A stretch of 41,498 nucleotides of DNA from a bacterium (GCA_030615605.1 JAUWYY010000021.1:1-41498), one strand, 5' to 3'. Positions 32,555 through 40,155 are shown, numbered from the stretch's first letter. The notes: a model not told the origin generated them from the letters alone. Program-made: numbers and translations.

Positions 32555-33097
32555 ATGCTACGCGATGCTGCCCTATCCATCCTTCTGCTCTCTGTCCTGT
32601 TACTGGTCGGCTGCGGCCGTGCCCGCGAGGCCCGGCAGGCCGTCCAGACTGGCCGCCAGTTACAGCAAACCGGCGAGGCTACCATCAAAACTGACGAGGG
32701 CGAGGTTCAGATCAAGACCGACAAAGCCGGCGAGCAGGCCACTATCACTGTTGAAGACGAATCCGGTGAGAAGCACTCTATCACCGTCGGTGCAGACCTC
32801 GACACTTCCGAGCTATCCCTGGCCATTTATCCTGGCGCCACCCAACAGGGCGGTCAGACTACTGACACTGGCGCTGGCAAGCATCTCAGCTTCATCTTCA
32901 CCACCACTGACAGCTTTGAGAAAGTCGCCGACTTCTACAAGAGCAAGTATTCCGACGCCAAGGTCTCTGACATAAAGATGCCTGACGCTCGCCTGCTTAA
33001 TATCGCTATAGCCAAGCCGCCCAATATGACTTCCGTTGCCGTCCAGCAGGCCGATGACGAGGACCAGGTCACCATAATCCTCATCGAACAGAAGTAG
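32555..33097 (+). CDS. Putative lipoprotein of unknown function
   Basis: 180 aa; ATG 32555 after TGGAGGAG. Signal peptide SILLLSVLLLVGC with lipobox, so membrane-anchored. After an Arg/Gln-rich stretch comes a repetitive beta-rich part (EGEVQIKTDKAGEQATITVEDESGEKHSITV). A C-terminal domain (about 85-180) has LSLAIYPGATQ and FTTTDSFEKVADFYKSKYSDAKV. The phrase YPGA...D..EKV..FYK..Y is a pattern seen in small exported bacterial domains of unknown role. No catalytic residues recognised. Confidence 0.75.
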   Translation: MLRDAALSILLLSVLLLVGCGRAREARQAVQTGRQLQQTGEATIKTDEGEVQIKTDKAGEQATITVEDESGEKHSITVGADLDTSELSLAIYPGATQQGGQTTDTGAGKHLSFIFTTTDSFEKVADFYKSKYSDAKVSDIKMPDARLLNIAIAKPPNMTSVAVQQADDEDQVTIILIEQK

Positions 33098-33148
33098 CCG
33101 TTCGTCCTGCCCGCCGCCGCATCAAGAATATCCAATCGCCCCTCTCAT

Positions 33149-33235
33149 TTGTGGGAGGGGCACCCTTGCCCCGACCTTGTCCGCCATAGCTTTAGCGGAG
33201 GAGGAGGCGAAGGCGGATGCCTGTTCAGTTGCTGT
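33149..33235. repeat. Two dispersed palindromes: GGGGCACCCTTGCCCC and a CCGCC palindrome
   Basis: GTGGGAGGGGCACCCTTGCC followed by CCGAC starts near 33151; the same string recurs at 35433-35458. The CCGCC palindrome follows at 33179-33219 with an enlarged centre (GTCCGCCATAGC...GGCGAAGGCGGATG). Confidence 0.65.
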
Positions 33236-33308
33236 GCCGCTGCGCTGGCCGGTCCCAGCCCGCCCACCACGCTTCTTCGCGGGGCCCCTCAAACGCCCTC
33301 TCCACTTA

Positions 33309-33440
33309 CATTCAAGCGCAGACCGGTGTGGTCGGTCCTATGACCGCGCCGGTCTGCGCGCTATTGAAAGTCTTTGGGGAGGGGGTGCGGGGGAACTCAC
33401 TTTCTTCAGAAAGGGGTTCCCCCGCGAAAGCCGTCCTGTC
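33309..33440 (+). repeat. Double-hairpin element (family A, full form), copy 1
   Basis: Hairpin 1: 33317-33333 pairs with 33342-33358 over 17 positions, two as G-U, around an eight-base loop; outer arm CGCAGACCGG/CCGGTCTGCG. Linker CGCTATTGAAAGTCTTTGG. Hairpin 2: GCGGGGGAAC (33387-33396) pairs with GTTCCCCCGC (33416-33425), and CTTTCT/AGAAAG pair inside. A CCGCC palindrome variant follows at 33434-33470. Homology with the copy at 40575 extends left to about 33220 (CAGTTGCTGT...CCTCAAACGCCCTC). Confidence 0.92.
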
Positions 33441-33512
33441 CGCCATAGCTGCACGTGTGCAGCGACGGCGCATGCCCCTTCAGTTGCTGTACTGCTGCTG
33501 CGTTGCCTCTGG

Positions 33513-34454
33513 CTAGGCGGGAAAGAGCGGTTCAGTCTCGGCGGCGTGCCGGGCAAGTTGCTGGTGCTCGGCTTCGGTTAGCTCCCGCCCGTGCTGAGCG
33601 GCCGCCAACGCCCGCCGGAACAGCCGCATGCTCGCCGCGGGCACTATTGTCGTCACCGGTTGCGCCAGAGCGTACCACACCGCCAGCGAAATCTCCTCAT
33701 TTGTGTTCAGCGGTTTGTACCAGCACTTCGGGTAACGCTTCGGCTCGTCTCCTTGGCGGCCACGCTCGGCTATCGGCTTGATCGCCAGGACTCCAAGGCC
33801 TCGGCGGTTCGCTTCCTGGAGAAGTTCGGTGCCGAATCCGTGATGTTGCAAAATGAAATTTATCGGGAACATAATCGTATCAAAGGCAAACTCCTCCAGG
33901 GCGGCCAGTAGGTTATCCGGGCTGTGGCCGGTAATCCCCAGGAACCGGATCAACCCCTCGGCGCGGGCCTCCTGGAACGCCTCCAGGGCACCGCCGGGCC
34001 CCAGTGCCTGTTTGCGCTCGTCGGGATCATCCAAACCGTGCATCTGGTACAGGTCTATGTGGTCGGTTTGCAGCCGCTCCAGCGAGCGGTGCAGCTCTTC
34101 AGTTGCTCCGGCCCGGTCTCGCTTGCCCGTCTTACAGCCAATGAAGACCTCCTTGCGCCGGCCGGCCAGTGCCTTGCCGAACAGCACCTCACAGTCACCG
34201 TAGGTTGGCGAGGCGTCAATGTGGTTGACACCAGCGGCGAGCGCCTCATCCATGAGCTGGTTGACGTCTTCCTGCGACTCCCCGCTGATTGTCATTCCCC
34301 CCAGGGTAATCACTGAAGAGTGGTGTCCGGTCCGGCCCAGCGGGCGATGGGGCACAGTCTGTGTTTCGGTAGACATGGTGGCCTCCAGATTAGATGTCAT
34401 AAGCAGTCCTCCTATCCCGGCGGCGGCCCGCCGCACGAATTCACGACGATCCAT
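33513..34454 (-). CDS. Aldo/keto reductase with Tat signal
   Basis: 313 aa; ATG 34454, eight bases after AAAGGAG. The N-terminus has a twin-arginine signal, MDRREFVRRAAAGIGGLLM, so the folded enzyme is probably exported. The AKR barrel follows: HRPLGRTGHHSSVITLGG, AGVNHIDASPTYGDCEVLFGKAL (catalytic Asp and Tyr), EVFIGCKTGKRDRAG (catalytic Lys), HIDLYQMHGLDD (catalytic His). The tetrad is complete. A C-terminal extension (LAVWYALAQPVTTIVPAASM) is normal for the predicted-oxidoreductase branch. NADPH-linked carbonyl reduction is expected; a substrate cannot be named. An enzyme of this kind outside the cytoplasm is somewhat unusual because it needs NADPH. Confidence 0.9.
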   Translation of the reverse strand: MDRREFVRRAAAGIGGLLMTSNLEATMSTETQTVPHRPLGRTGHHSSVITLGGMTISGESQEDVNQLMDEALAAGVNHIDASPTYGDCEVLFGKALAGRRKEVFIGCKTGKRDRAGATEELHRSLERLQTDHIDLYQMHGLDDPDERKQALGPGGALEAFQEARAEGLIRFLGITGHSPDNLLAALEEFAFDTIMFPINFILQHHGFGTELLQEANRRGLGVLAIKPIAERGRQGDEPKRYPKCWYKPLNTNEEISLAVWYALAQPVTTIVPAASMRLFRRALAAAQHGRELTEAEHQQLARHAAETEPLFPA

Positions 34455-34591
34455 CGCGCTCACTCCTTTCTGTTGCTTGGAGCTTCGCCTTCCTCCTCCG
34501 CGGCGCCTTCTTAAACGTGGCCACGTCTATCCTCGGACACTCCAGCTTCCTCCCTGCCAGCAGCCCTTCTATCGCCAGTATCTGCACCCAG

Positions 34592-34690
34592 CAGCAACTA
34601 CGGGAGGACAATCCCGCTCTGGCCGCTCATCCTGACACTGCCGCCTACGAGATTGTCCTCCTTGACTACATTGCCGCTTTTCTCGACTGA
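34592..34690 (+). pseudogene. C-terminal fragment of a second RPA-family replication initiator
   Basis: In frame it reads QQLREDNPALAAHPDTAAYE then IVLLDYIAAFLD and stop, matching the last residues of the initiator at 31000-32397 almost exactly, with silent and a few coding differences. No start codon or earlier part of the protein is found upstream. It is a leftover of a duplicated or recombined replication gene. Confidence 0.9.
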
Positions 34691-34713
34691 TAGCTTCTAC
34701 TGCGTCCTACCCC

Positions 34714-35148
34714 TCAGCGACGGCCGCCACCTCCGCGTCCCCCACCGTAGTCCCGGCCACCTCTCCCGTCCCACTGATGCCCCTTATCCCAGTCGCGATC
34801 CCGGTCCCGATATCGGTCCCGGTCGCCGCCCCGGTGGTCACATTTCCAGCCCCACCTATGCTGGTCGCGCCAGTCACACTTCTGGCCCCACCTGTGCTGA
34901 CAGCATCTCTTACAGACAAATCGGCCGGGGTGATGTCGCGGTGGCGGGGGTTTGTAGCACCGTTGGTGGTGCCGGGGGCCTGGGTCATCGTCATCCAGTG
35001 CTTTGAAGACCAGGTAGCCTACGGCTGCGCCTGCCAGCACTTTACCCAGGTCCCCTCCGGCGTGTGCGGGCCTGGCGGTATAGACCGTGCCGGCCAGCGC
35101 AATAGCTACGATAAGTCCTACACTTCTGAAACCGATGGTTCCTGGCAT
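34714..35148 (-). CDS. Secreted low-complexity protein with CxxC and RD/DRD repeats
   Basis: 144 aa; ATG 35148, eight bases after GAGG. A signal peptide (VGLIVAIALAGTVYTARPAHA) predicts export. Then comes a short Gly/Ala helix (GKVLAGAAVGYLVFKALDDDD), like a glycine-zipper membrane or oligomer segment. A Cys/His-rich stretch (FVCKRCCQHRWGQKCDWRDQHRWGWKC) follows, and the tail is Asp/Arg/Gly-rich. No family recognised; the Cys/His pattern could bind metal. Composition is so skewed that homology searches will be unreliable, but start, signal peptide and ribosome site look genuine. Confidence 0.6.
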   Translation of the reverse strand: MPGTIGFRSVGLIVAIALAGTVYTARPAHAGGDLGKVLAGAAVGYLVFKALDDDDPGPRHHQRCYKPPPPRHHPGRFVCKRCCQHRWGQKCDWRDQHRWGWKCDHRGGDRDRYRDRDRDWDKGHQWDGRGGRDYGGGRGGGGRR

Positions 35149-35497
35149 TTGACTCACCTCGCTTTTCTTAGTTATACAAGCCTATTACATTAGACGCCTA
35201 TACCTTACTTATTGTTTGCTTCCACCACGCTCCCCCCCCACTTCCTATTCCGCTAACTTGCGCCCAGACACCACAAACGGCGGCCCTCCGGCCACCGTTC
35301 CCCCTTCCCGTTGTGCTGCCGTCGTCCCGTCTATCCTGAGCTTACCGAAGGGCCTCGCGTCCTTCCACTCGTAGGGGCGCTGCTCCGTGTGCGCCGTAGC
35401 CTTGGCGAAGGCGGATGCCGCGCCCGCCACCCGTGGGAGGGGCACCCTTGCCCCGACTGCTGCCTCTTGCCTCTCGTAGGAGCTGCTGTCCAGGCCC
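35149..35497. other. Repeat-filled gap between the secreted protein and DUF262 genes
   Basis: It contains a CCTGAGC...CCGAAGGGCC motif (35334-35352), a CCGCC palindrome (35391-35417) and the GGGGCACCCTTGCCCC motif (35433-35458). No gene is credible. The promoter of the secreted-protein gene must be near 35160-35220, which is AT-rich. Confidence 0.6.
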
Positions 35498-37288
35498 TCA
35501 ATGGACTTCAGGAATCCCCCAGGTCTTAAGGGCCAGTTCGCTCAGGAATTTCTGCCGTTTTTCAATTGAACGGGAAGTCCATTTCGAGAATTCAGGAATC
35601 TCTTTTACTGCCCGGTTCACTGCAGTCTTCTTGCCCACAACTGGCTTGTCGCCCAGACATTGCGTGAGTAGGAACTTTGACCCGTTGTAGCCAGACTGTT
35701 TCTTACGGAACGAAGCGTTTGCGACGGATTCGTTGATCGTCTTCTCCAGACACGCTAGGTTGCCTAGCCGACCAACCCACGAGTCATACTTTTCCTGGTC
35801 ATCGAACTGTTGCCTAACGGTCTCTGTCGGGTTCTTGGGGAGGATGTGCTCCATATGCACATCCTTGGCGATATAGGTTAATAGGCTTGCGGCCGAACTT
35901 TCACTCCCATACGCCTGTTCGTCCACATACTGTGTAAGTTTCGCCAGAATGTACTTCACACGGTACTGGGGCTGCGAGTCCTCCGTAAGCACAGTGAAGT
36001 CGGACTTTAGCCGTCCAGCGCGCAGTTGTAACTGTGGTCTGATCGTACCTTCCAGAAATTCATCCAGCGCTTTGCGCTTGGCAATCTTCCGGAGTTTGTC
36101 GGTCCAGTCAGCGAAGAGGCGCTCGAGGTCACGCGTCGGTTCCCCGAGCACCAACAAGGAGAAAAACAGGTTCTCAATCTCCTTGCACAGCTCCGTAAAG
36201 GCGCCCGACTTCAGCTTCTGCCCCGCAAGCAGTAGAATCAAATGCTGTCGAGCCTGACCACTGAGGCGTCTAATATTTGCCAAGTACCGGTTATCATTCC
36301 CTTGTATGTCCCGGCCCTGAACAAAGTTAACGTAAGCCTTCGCGTTGTCCAGCAATAAATCAACATACGCCGGCGGGTCATCCGCGTACTTGCACTTTCT
36401 TTTGTTCTCCAGGAACCAAGTGTGTATATCATCCTCTCGAATGACTCCCTTCGTCTCGTACCGCGACATAACAAAGTAGCGGAGAAAGCGAAGCGGTTTC
36501 TCATTGGCCTTTTCGAGAATTTCCACAAGCTCCTTCCAGCGCTCCTTCAGGGTTTCATACTGACTCTCGTTTGCTTCTATGAACATTCGGTTCTTCAGTA
36601 GGTCCATGGCATTGAGGCCTAGACCTCTGTCATTGATCGTTTCGAAAACTTTGAGAGCATCCGCCAGGTTTTCTGTTCTAACTAGGACTAGTTTCACGTA
36701 TTTAGTGAAGTAGGCGTAGAATTTGCGTAGACCATTCTCATCGTGTTCGAACTTCCGGTTGAGGAACGCACGTATATTGCGATACGCGTTGACTAAATTG
36801 GTTATGGACGCAGTCGTCTCCTGAATGTCCTCCAGACCACCGTCCACCCGGGACGCAATCTGCCGCAAGACATCTTCGCTGTCTGCATACTGGAGCACAA
36901 CCCGGTATTCGAAAAAGTCTTTGCCCAAGTCATCAACCGCCCCGGCACCTATCTGACCATCCAGGCCTGCAATGCCGGGGTTGGATGCGATGTCTGCATG
37001 ATGGTCGCGGATCGCACAGAGCGCTATGTACGCAGTCGTTATCCGCTGTTGACCGTCAATTACCTCTAACGTCTCCGTATCGGCACCCTCATGAGGACAC
37101 ACGATGATGCTACCAATGAAGTAGTCTGTTTGCTTATCCTCCGAGCTAAAGAATTCCTCATGAATGTCTCCAATAAACGCCTCAACATGCTTGTCTTCCC
37201 AAACATATTCTCGTTGATAGTCTGGGACAACATAGAACTGCTGGAAAAGCCGCTCAATACTATAATCCTCAGATCTAAGCTCAGGCAT
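35498..37288 (-). CDS. DUF262-DUF1524 protein (GmrSD-like nuclease, probable defence)
   Basis: 596 aa; ATG 37288 eight bases after AAAGGGG; codons further upstream belong to a methyltransferase remnant region. DUF262 (about 1-240): IERLFQQFYVVPDYQREYVW, YFIGSIIV and LEVIDGQQRITT, the ParB-like NTP-binding/hydrolysing motif of GmrS-type proteins. DUF1524 (C-terminal, about 440-590): HMEHILPKNP as the His-Glu of the HNH nuclease, with LGNLACLEKTINESVANASF and a Lys-rich end. GmrSD and relatives act as modification-dependent or modification-guarded restriction enzymes against phage. It is a single fused gene here. A promoter-bearing repeat and a DNA methyltransferase stub lie right upstream, hinting at a former restriction-modification set. 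Confidence 0.9.
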   Translation of the reverse strand: MPELRSEDYSIERLFQQFYVVPDYQREYVWEDKHVEAFIGDIHEEFFSSEDKQTDYFIGSIIVCPHEGADTETLEVIDGQQRITTAYIALCAIRDHHADIASNPGIAGLDGQIGAGAVDDLGKDFFEYRVVLQYADSEDVLRQIASRVDGGLEDIQETTASITNLVNAYRNIRAFLNRKFEHDENGLRKFYAYFTKYVKLVLVRTENLADALKVFETINDRGLGLNAMDLLKNRMFIEANESQYETLKERWKELVEILEKANEKPLRFLRYFVMSRYETKGVIREDDIHTWFLENKRKCKYADDPPAYVDLLLDNAKAYVNFVQGRDIQGNDNRYLANIRRLSGQARQHLILLLAGQKLKSGAFTELCKEIENLFFSLLVLGEPTRDLERLFADWTDKLRKIAKRKALDEFLEGTIRPQLQLRAGRLKSDFTVLTEDSQPQYRVKYILAKLTQYVDEQAYGSESSAASLLTYIAKDVHMEHILPKNPTETVRQQFDDQEKYDSWVGRLGNLACLEKTINESVANASFRKKQSGYNGSKFLLTQCLGDKPVVGKKTAVNRAVKEIPEFSKWTSRSIEKRQKFLSELALKTWGIPEVH

Positions 37289-37328
37289 TTTCAAACCCCT
37301 TTCGGCCACAGTTAATTGGGAGAGGCCC

Positions 37329-37415
37329 CGCTCCATTCTGCTCTTTGAACAGCATGTTATAGGTCGCTTTGGAGTTAAACGGCGGGTCCAGATATATCAG
37401 ATCCACACTCTCCTC
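37329..37415 (-). pseudogene. Stub of an adenine-specific DNA methyltransferase
   Basis: Reading leftward: EESVDLIYLDPPFNSKATYN then MLFKEQNGA, the unmistakable motif IV (DPPF) block of site-specific DNA methyltransferases. There is no start; to the 5' side it runs straight into the promoter-bearing repeat (37409-37456), and to the 3' side the frame leaves homology and stops at 37281. Only about 30 codons remain. Confidence 0.88.
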
Positions 37416-37456
37416 GCCCCCAGTCTACGCCTGTCCGCCGGTTGCTGTCAATCGCC
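37409..37456 (-). promoter_or_regulatory. Promoter-bearing dispersed repeat, copy 5 (minus strand)
   Basis: On the minus strand TTGACA (37451-37446), 18-bp spacer, TAGACT (37427-37422). It points to the DUF262 gene, 134 bp on, and abuts the methyltransferase stub, so its arrival may have removed the 5' part of that gene. Confidence 0.6.
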
Positions 37457-37750
37457 CCGCCCTTGTCCTGAGGTTCTGGAAGGGCCGCCCCCAAACCCCA
37501 TCGGGACAAGAATGTCCCTCCTACCGGGGGTTAGAGAAAATGATGGTAGGGGCGCTGCTCCCTGTCCGCCGTAGCCTTGGCGAAGGCGGATGCCGCGCCC
37601 GTCTGTTTCCCGTTGATCGCCGGTGAAGTTCCCTTCATTGCAGGAGCGACTTTCTGTCGCTCCTGCCCTCCGCCGTAGCTTGTTCGGTTGTTGGGCTCCT
37701 TTGACTAACTACTGTCCACTAACCACTATCCTTTCCCGCCCATCTGCCCT
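37457..37750. other. Repeat mosaic without genes
   Basis: It holds a CCCCATCGGGACAAGAATG motif (37497-37515; inverted copy 39848-39872), a CCGCC palindrome (37561-37591) and a family B hairpin: 37640-37650 (GCAGGAGCGAC) with 37656-37666 (GTCGCTCCTGC), eleven perfect pairs. Confidence 0.7.
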
Positions 37751-37880
37751 CACATTCAAGCGCAGACCCCCGTGGCCGTAACGACGGCCACGGGGGTCTG
37801 CGCGCTATTAAAAGTCTTTGCGGAGGGGGTGGGGGAAGCCACTTTCTTCAGAAAGGGGTTCCCCCGCAAAAGTCGTTCTC
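37751..37880 (+). repeat. Double-hairpin element (family A, full form), copy 2
   Basis: Hairpin 1: 37761-37779 pairs perfectly with 37784-37802, 19 bp around loop AACG. Compared with copy 1, arm positions 9-10 are CC/GG instead of GG/CC. Linker CGCTATTAAAAGTCTTTGCGG. Hairpin 2: GTGGGGGAA (37829-37837) with TTCCCCCGC (37859-37867) and inner CTTTCT/AGAAAG. Confidence 0.93.
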
Positions 37881-37892
37881 TCCCTTTACCCT

Positions 37893-37970
37893 TGAAAGTT
37901 TTTGCCGGAGGGGTGCGGGGAACCGGCTTTTTCCAAAGAGCGGGTTCCCCGCGAAAGCCGTTCCTTTCTC
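37893..37970 (+). repeat. Hairpin element family A, single-hairpin copy (after the ParA partner gene)
   Basis: GCGGGGAACC (37915-37924) pairs perfectly with GGTTCCCCGC (37943-37952); inner GCTTTTT/AAAGAGC pairs with one G-U. Its right end nearly touches the stop codon of the minus-strand gene ending at 37973. Confidence 0.9.
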
Positions 37971-37972
37971 CC

Positions 37973-38470
37973 CTATTCCGCCTGCGCCTCCAGATACTCC
38001 ACTATCTCGCCCATTTGCTCTTCCATCCGCTCGACCAGCGCTTCTATTATTTGAGAGCGGGTTACCTTCAGGTTATGCGCCAGCAGGAACTCCAGCTTGA
38101 CTGCTTCCAGCCGTTTGAGCTGCTCCAGTGGCAAGTAGAACGTCACCTTCTCCGTCACACCTGGCGGCACGATCCGTGGCCGGCGCCGCGCTGCCTCCTC
38201 CACCACGCGCAGCCGCTCCACTGCCTTTTCCGCATTTCTGGCCGCCTCTATCATCGCTGCCACCTGTGGATCATCTTCATCCCCCAGCTCTTCCAGCTCC
38301 CGTACCAGCCTTCTCCCTTCCGCCATGGCCTCCTCGGTCACCGTCACCCCCTCGTCGCCTTCCTCTGCCGGCTTCTCCCCCATCGTCTTCACCAGCGGCT
38401 CATCTACTACTTCTGGCTCTCCACCGCCAAAAAAGTCATCCGCTTTCGGTAGTTTCCGCTTTCTAGCCAC
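37973..38470 (-). CDS. ParA partner, probable ribbon-helix-helix-type centromere-binding protein
   Basis: 165 aa; GTG 38470 follows AGGAGGTG and overlaps the parA stop (38463-38465), indicating translational coupling. The N-terminus is basic (ARKRKLPKADDFFGGG), the middle acidic and helical, and the C-terminus reads EKVTFYLPLEQLKRLEAVKLEFLLAHN then LKVTRSQIIEALVERM. The last part (beta strand TFYLP, then two helices) fits a ribbon-helix-helix DNA-binding domain like those partnering ParA ATPases. I recognise no named family. It could bind the TACCGTATT cluster upstream of parA. No nuclease or CTPase (classical ParB) motif is present. Confidence 0.65.
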   Translation of the reverse strand: MARKRKLPKADDFFGGGEPEVVDEPLVKTMGEKPAEEGDEGVTVTEEAMAEGRRLVRELEELGDEDDPQVAAMIEAARNAEKAVERLRVVEEAARRRPRIVPPGVTEKVTFYLPLEQLKRLEAVKLEFLLAHNLKVTRSQIIEALVERMEEQMGEIVEYLEAQAE

Positions 38471-39227
38471 GTTCAAGCACCTCCTGGGCGACCGCTCGAT
38501 ACACTTTCGCCGCCTCACTGTTCCGATCATATTCCGTAATAGTCTGATGCGCTATGGCGGCATCCTGGAACCGTATCGTCTGCGGAATCACCGTATCAAA
38601 GACCAGCTCCCCGAACGCCTCCCGCACCATCCTCATAACCTCCCGATGATGCACCGTCCGCCGGTCCTGCATCGTGAGCAATATTCCACAGATCCGCACC
38701 TTCGCGTTAACCTCCTGGAGCCGCTCGATGCTCTTCTGCACCTGCCGCAGCCCATGCAGCGCCAGGAATGAGCACTGCTGCGGAATTATCACCTCATCCG
38801 CCGCCCCCAGTGCTGCCACCGACAGCAGTTCCAGCCCCGGCGGCAGGTCCAGCAGCACGAAATCGTACCTCTCCCCCACTCCCGCCAGTCCTTCTTTGAC
38901 CACCTGCTGCCGCTCGCCAAATTCCATATCCGCCAGCAGCAGCGCCGCCCCCGCCAGATCAATATCCGCCGCCGCCACCTCCAGCCCGCCTCCCACTTCC
39001 ACCACAATCTCACCCATTTCAACGCTCTCATCAAACAACGCCTCGTACACGGTAGCCTCCCGCCCCTCAGTCCCGACGCCAAAGTACGAGCTTAAGTCGC
39101 CCCGCGCATCCATATCCACCAGCAGCACGCTGCGCCCCATCTCCGCCAGCGCCCCTCCCAGGTTGGCACAGCTCGTCGTCTTCCCCACTCCGCCCTTCTG
39201 GTTAGCCACTGCAATTATCCTACTCAC
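38463..39227 (-). CDS. parA: ParA-type partition ATPase
   Basis: 254 aa from GTG 39227 (GGGAGGCGG seven bases before). It drives plasmid or chromosome segregation by ATP-dependent binding to nucleoid DNA. Deviant Walker A: ANQKGGVGKTTSCANLG (with the signature Lys), Walker A' region LLVDMDARGDLSSYFG, Walker B FVLLDLPPGLELL, and later VIIPQQCSFLALHG. This is the short Soj/ParA form without an N-terminal HTH. The next gene overlaps it and likely encodes its DNA-binding partner; candidate centromere repeats lie 180-400 bp upstream. Confidence 0.93.
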   Translation of the reverse strand: MSRIIAVANQKGGVGKTTSCANLGGALAEMGRSVLLVDMDARGDLSSYFGVGTEGREATVYEALFDESVEMGEIVVEVGGGLEVAAADIDLAGAALLLADMEFGERQQVVKEGLAGVGERYDFVLLDLPPGLELLSVAALGAADEVIIPQQCSFLALHGLRQVQKSIERLQEVNAKVRICGILLTMQDRRTVHHREVMRMVREAFGELVFDTVIPQTIRFQDAAIAHQTITEYDRNSEAAKVYRAVAQEVLERG

Positions 39228-39248
39228 GGTACCGCCTCCCAACCTCAC

Positions 39249-39404
39249 AAAACATAACGCTCTCTCCGGCCTCTTCTTCCTCTTCTCTCACCCCCACCCC
39301 CAAAAACGCACCCCCTTAACAACACACACCCTTGCCCCAAACACCACGCTTCCCCCAGAACCTCTTTACCACCCGCCCACTTACGCTTTAGCACGCGATC
39401 CTTA
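39249..39404. other. Pyrimidine-rich leader upstream of parA
   Basis: The plus strand is strongly C/T/A-rich with almost no G between 39283 and 39380; the parA transcript leader would thus be G-rich. No gene. Confidence 0.5.
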
Positions 39405-39623
39405 TACCGTATTGCCGCAATCCTGTCAAGCTGTTATAAGGTAGCACCGTAGTACGGCACTTTAATACCGTATACCCGCATTACCGTATTACCGCCGAAT
39501 CGTGCAGTCCATCCTCCGACACTGCCGTTGTGACCGTGCTACGACCTGGGGCACTACCTTACCGTATTACGGTAAGACGGTATCACTGTCTCGTCTTATT
39601 AAGGCAATGCCGTATTACCGTAA
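39405..39623. repeat. TACCGTATT repeat cluster (candidate centromere or iteron region)
   Basis: Copies, both orientations: TACCGTATT 39405, ACCGTAGTACGG 39446, TACCGTATA 39466, TACCGTATTACCG 39482, TTACCGTATTACGGTAA 39559-39575 (palindrome with a three-base centre), ACGGTAT 39577 and GCCGTATTACCGTAA 39609-39623. About eight sites in 220 bp, locally AT-richer than the flanks, upstream of parA. Either binding sites for the ParA partner (parS-like and operator) or for the RPA initiator. Confidence 0.8.
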
Positions 39624-40005
39624 AACCGCCATCCGCTTACCTGTGACCTCCGATAAGCACAAATTACTGCCTCAAAAGGCAGAGGGCACGATAGAGGACA
39701 GGGGCGGGCGCGGCAAGCAGCGCCCCTACGAATGGGGCATCCGCCTTCGCCAAGGCTATGGCGGACGGGAAAACTATGGCAGGCAGAGAGGCTAGGGCGG
39801 ACGCAATGCCGCTCCTACCATCGTTTTCTTTAGCCACCGGTAGGAGGGATATTCTTGTCCCGATGGGGTTTAGAGCGGGCGAGCAGCAGAGATGTCACAG
39901 GGGACAGGAAGCCAGTGGCACCGGCTTCCAGCCGGTGAGCAGTACCCCCCAGATACACAGGCTGGAAGCCTGTGCCACCGTCCTTATCTTACGACTCTAC
40001 GCTCG
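39624..40005. repeat. Repeat mosaic: CCGCC palindrome and a long GGCTTCCAGCC hairpin
   Basis: CCGCC palindrome on the minus strand at 39739-39766. CATCGTTTTC...CCCGATGGGG motif at 39819-39872, an inverted relative of 37497-37550. A long hairpin 39915-39933 with 39960-39978: seven pairs GTGGCAC/GTGCCAC, one mismatch, eleven pairs GGCTTCCAGCC/GGCTGGAAGCC, loop 26 bases. No gene. Confidence 0.75.
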
Positions 40006-40049
40006 GCGATTGACAGCAACCGGCGATCAGACATAGACTCGGAGCGAGG
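40006..40049 (+). promoter_or_regulatory. Promoter-bearing dispersed repeat, copy 3
   Basis: TTGACA 40010-40015, 18 bp, TAGACT 40034-40039. Several bases elsewhere in the repeat have changed (GATCAGACA for GCTCAGGCG), but the two hexamers and their spacing have not. It is 117 bp upstream of the second OsmC gene. Confidence 0.6.
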
Positions 40050-40155
40050 ACGGCTTTCGCTCCGCAAAGACCTTTAGTAGTACGCAGATAGTAACACCAG
40101 TTGCATTGTGGCAGCCAGGTGCTACAGCTTACTCGAAAAGGAGAGGTGATTGGTT

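Noticed and set aside
33309..33440. CRISPR array or tRNA interpretation of the repeats
   Set aside because: No regular repeat-spacer pattern and no cas genes; no cloverleaf or T-loop consensus in the hairpin elements.
33177..33581. Overlapping plus-strand frames between the lipoprotein and aldo/keto reductase genes
   Set aside because: They are translations of the palindromic repeats; the same peptides recur wherever the repeats occur.
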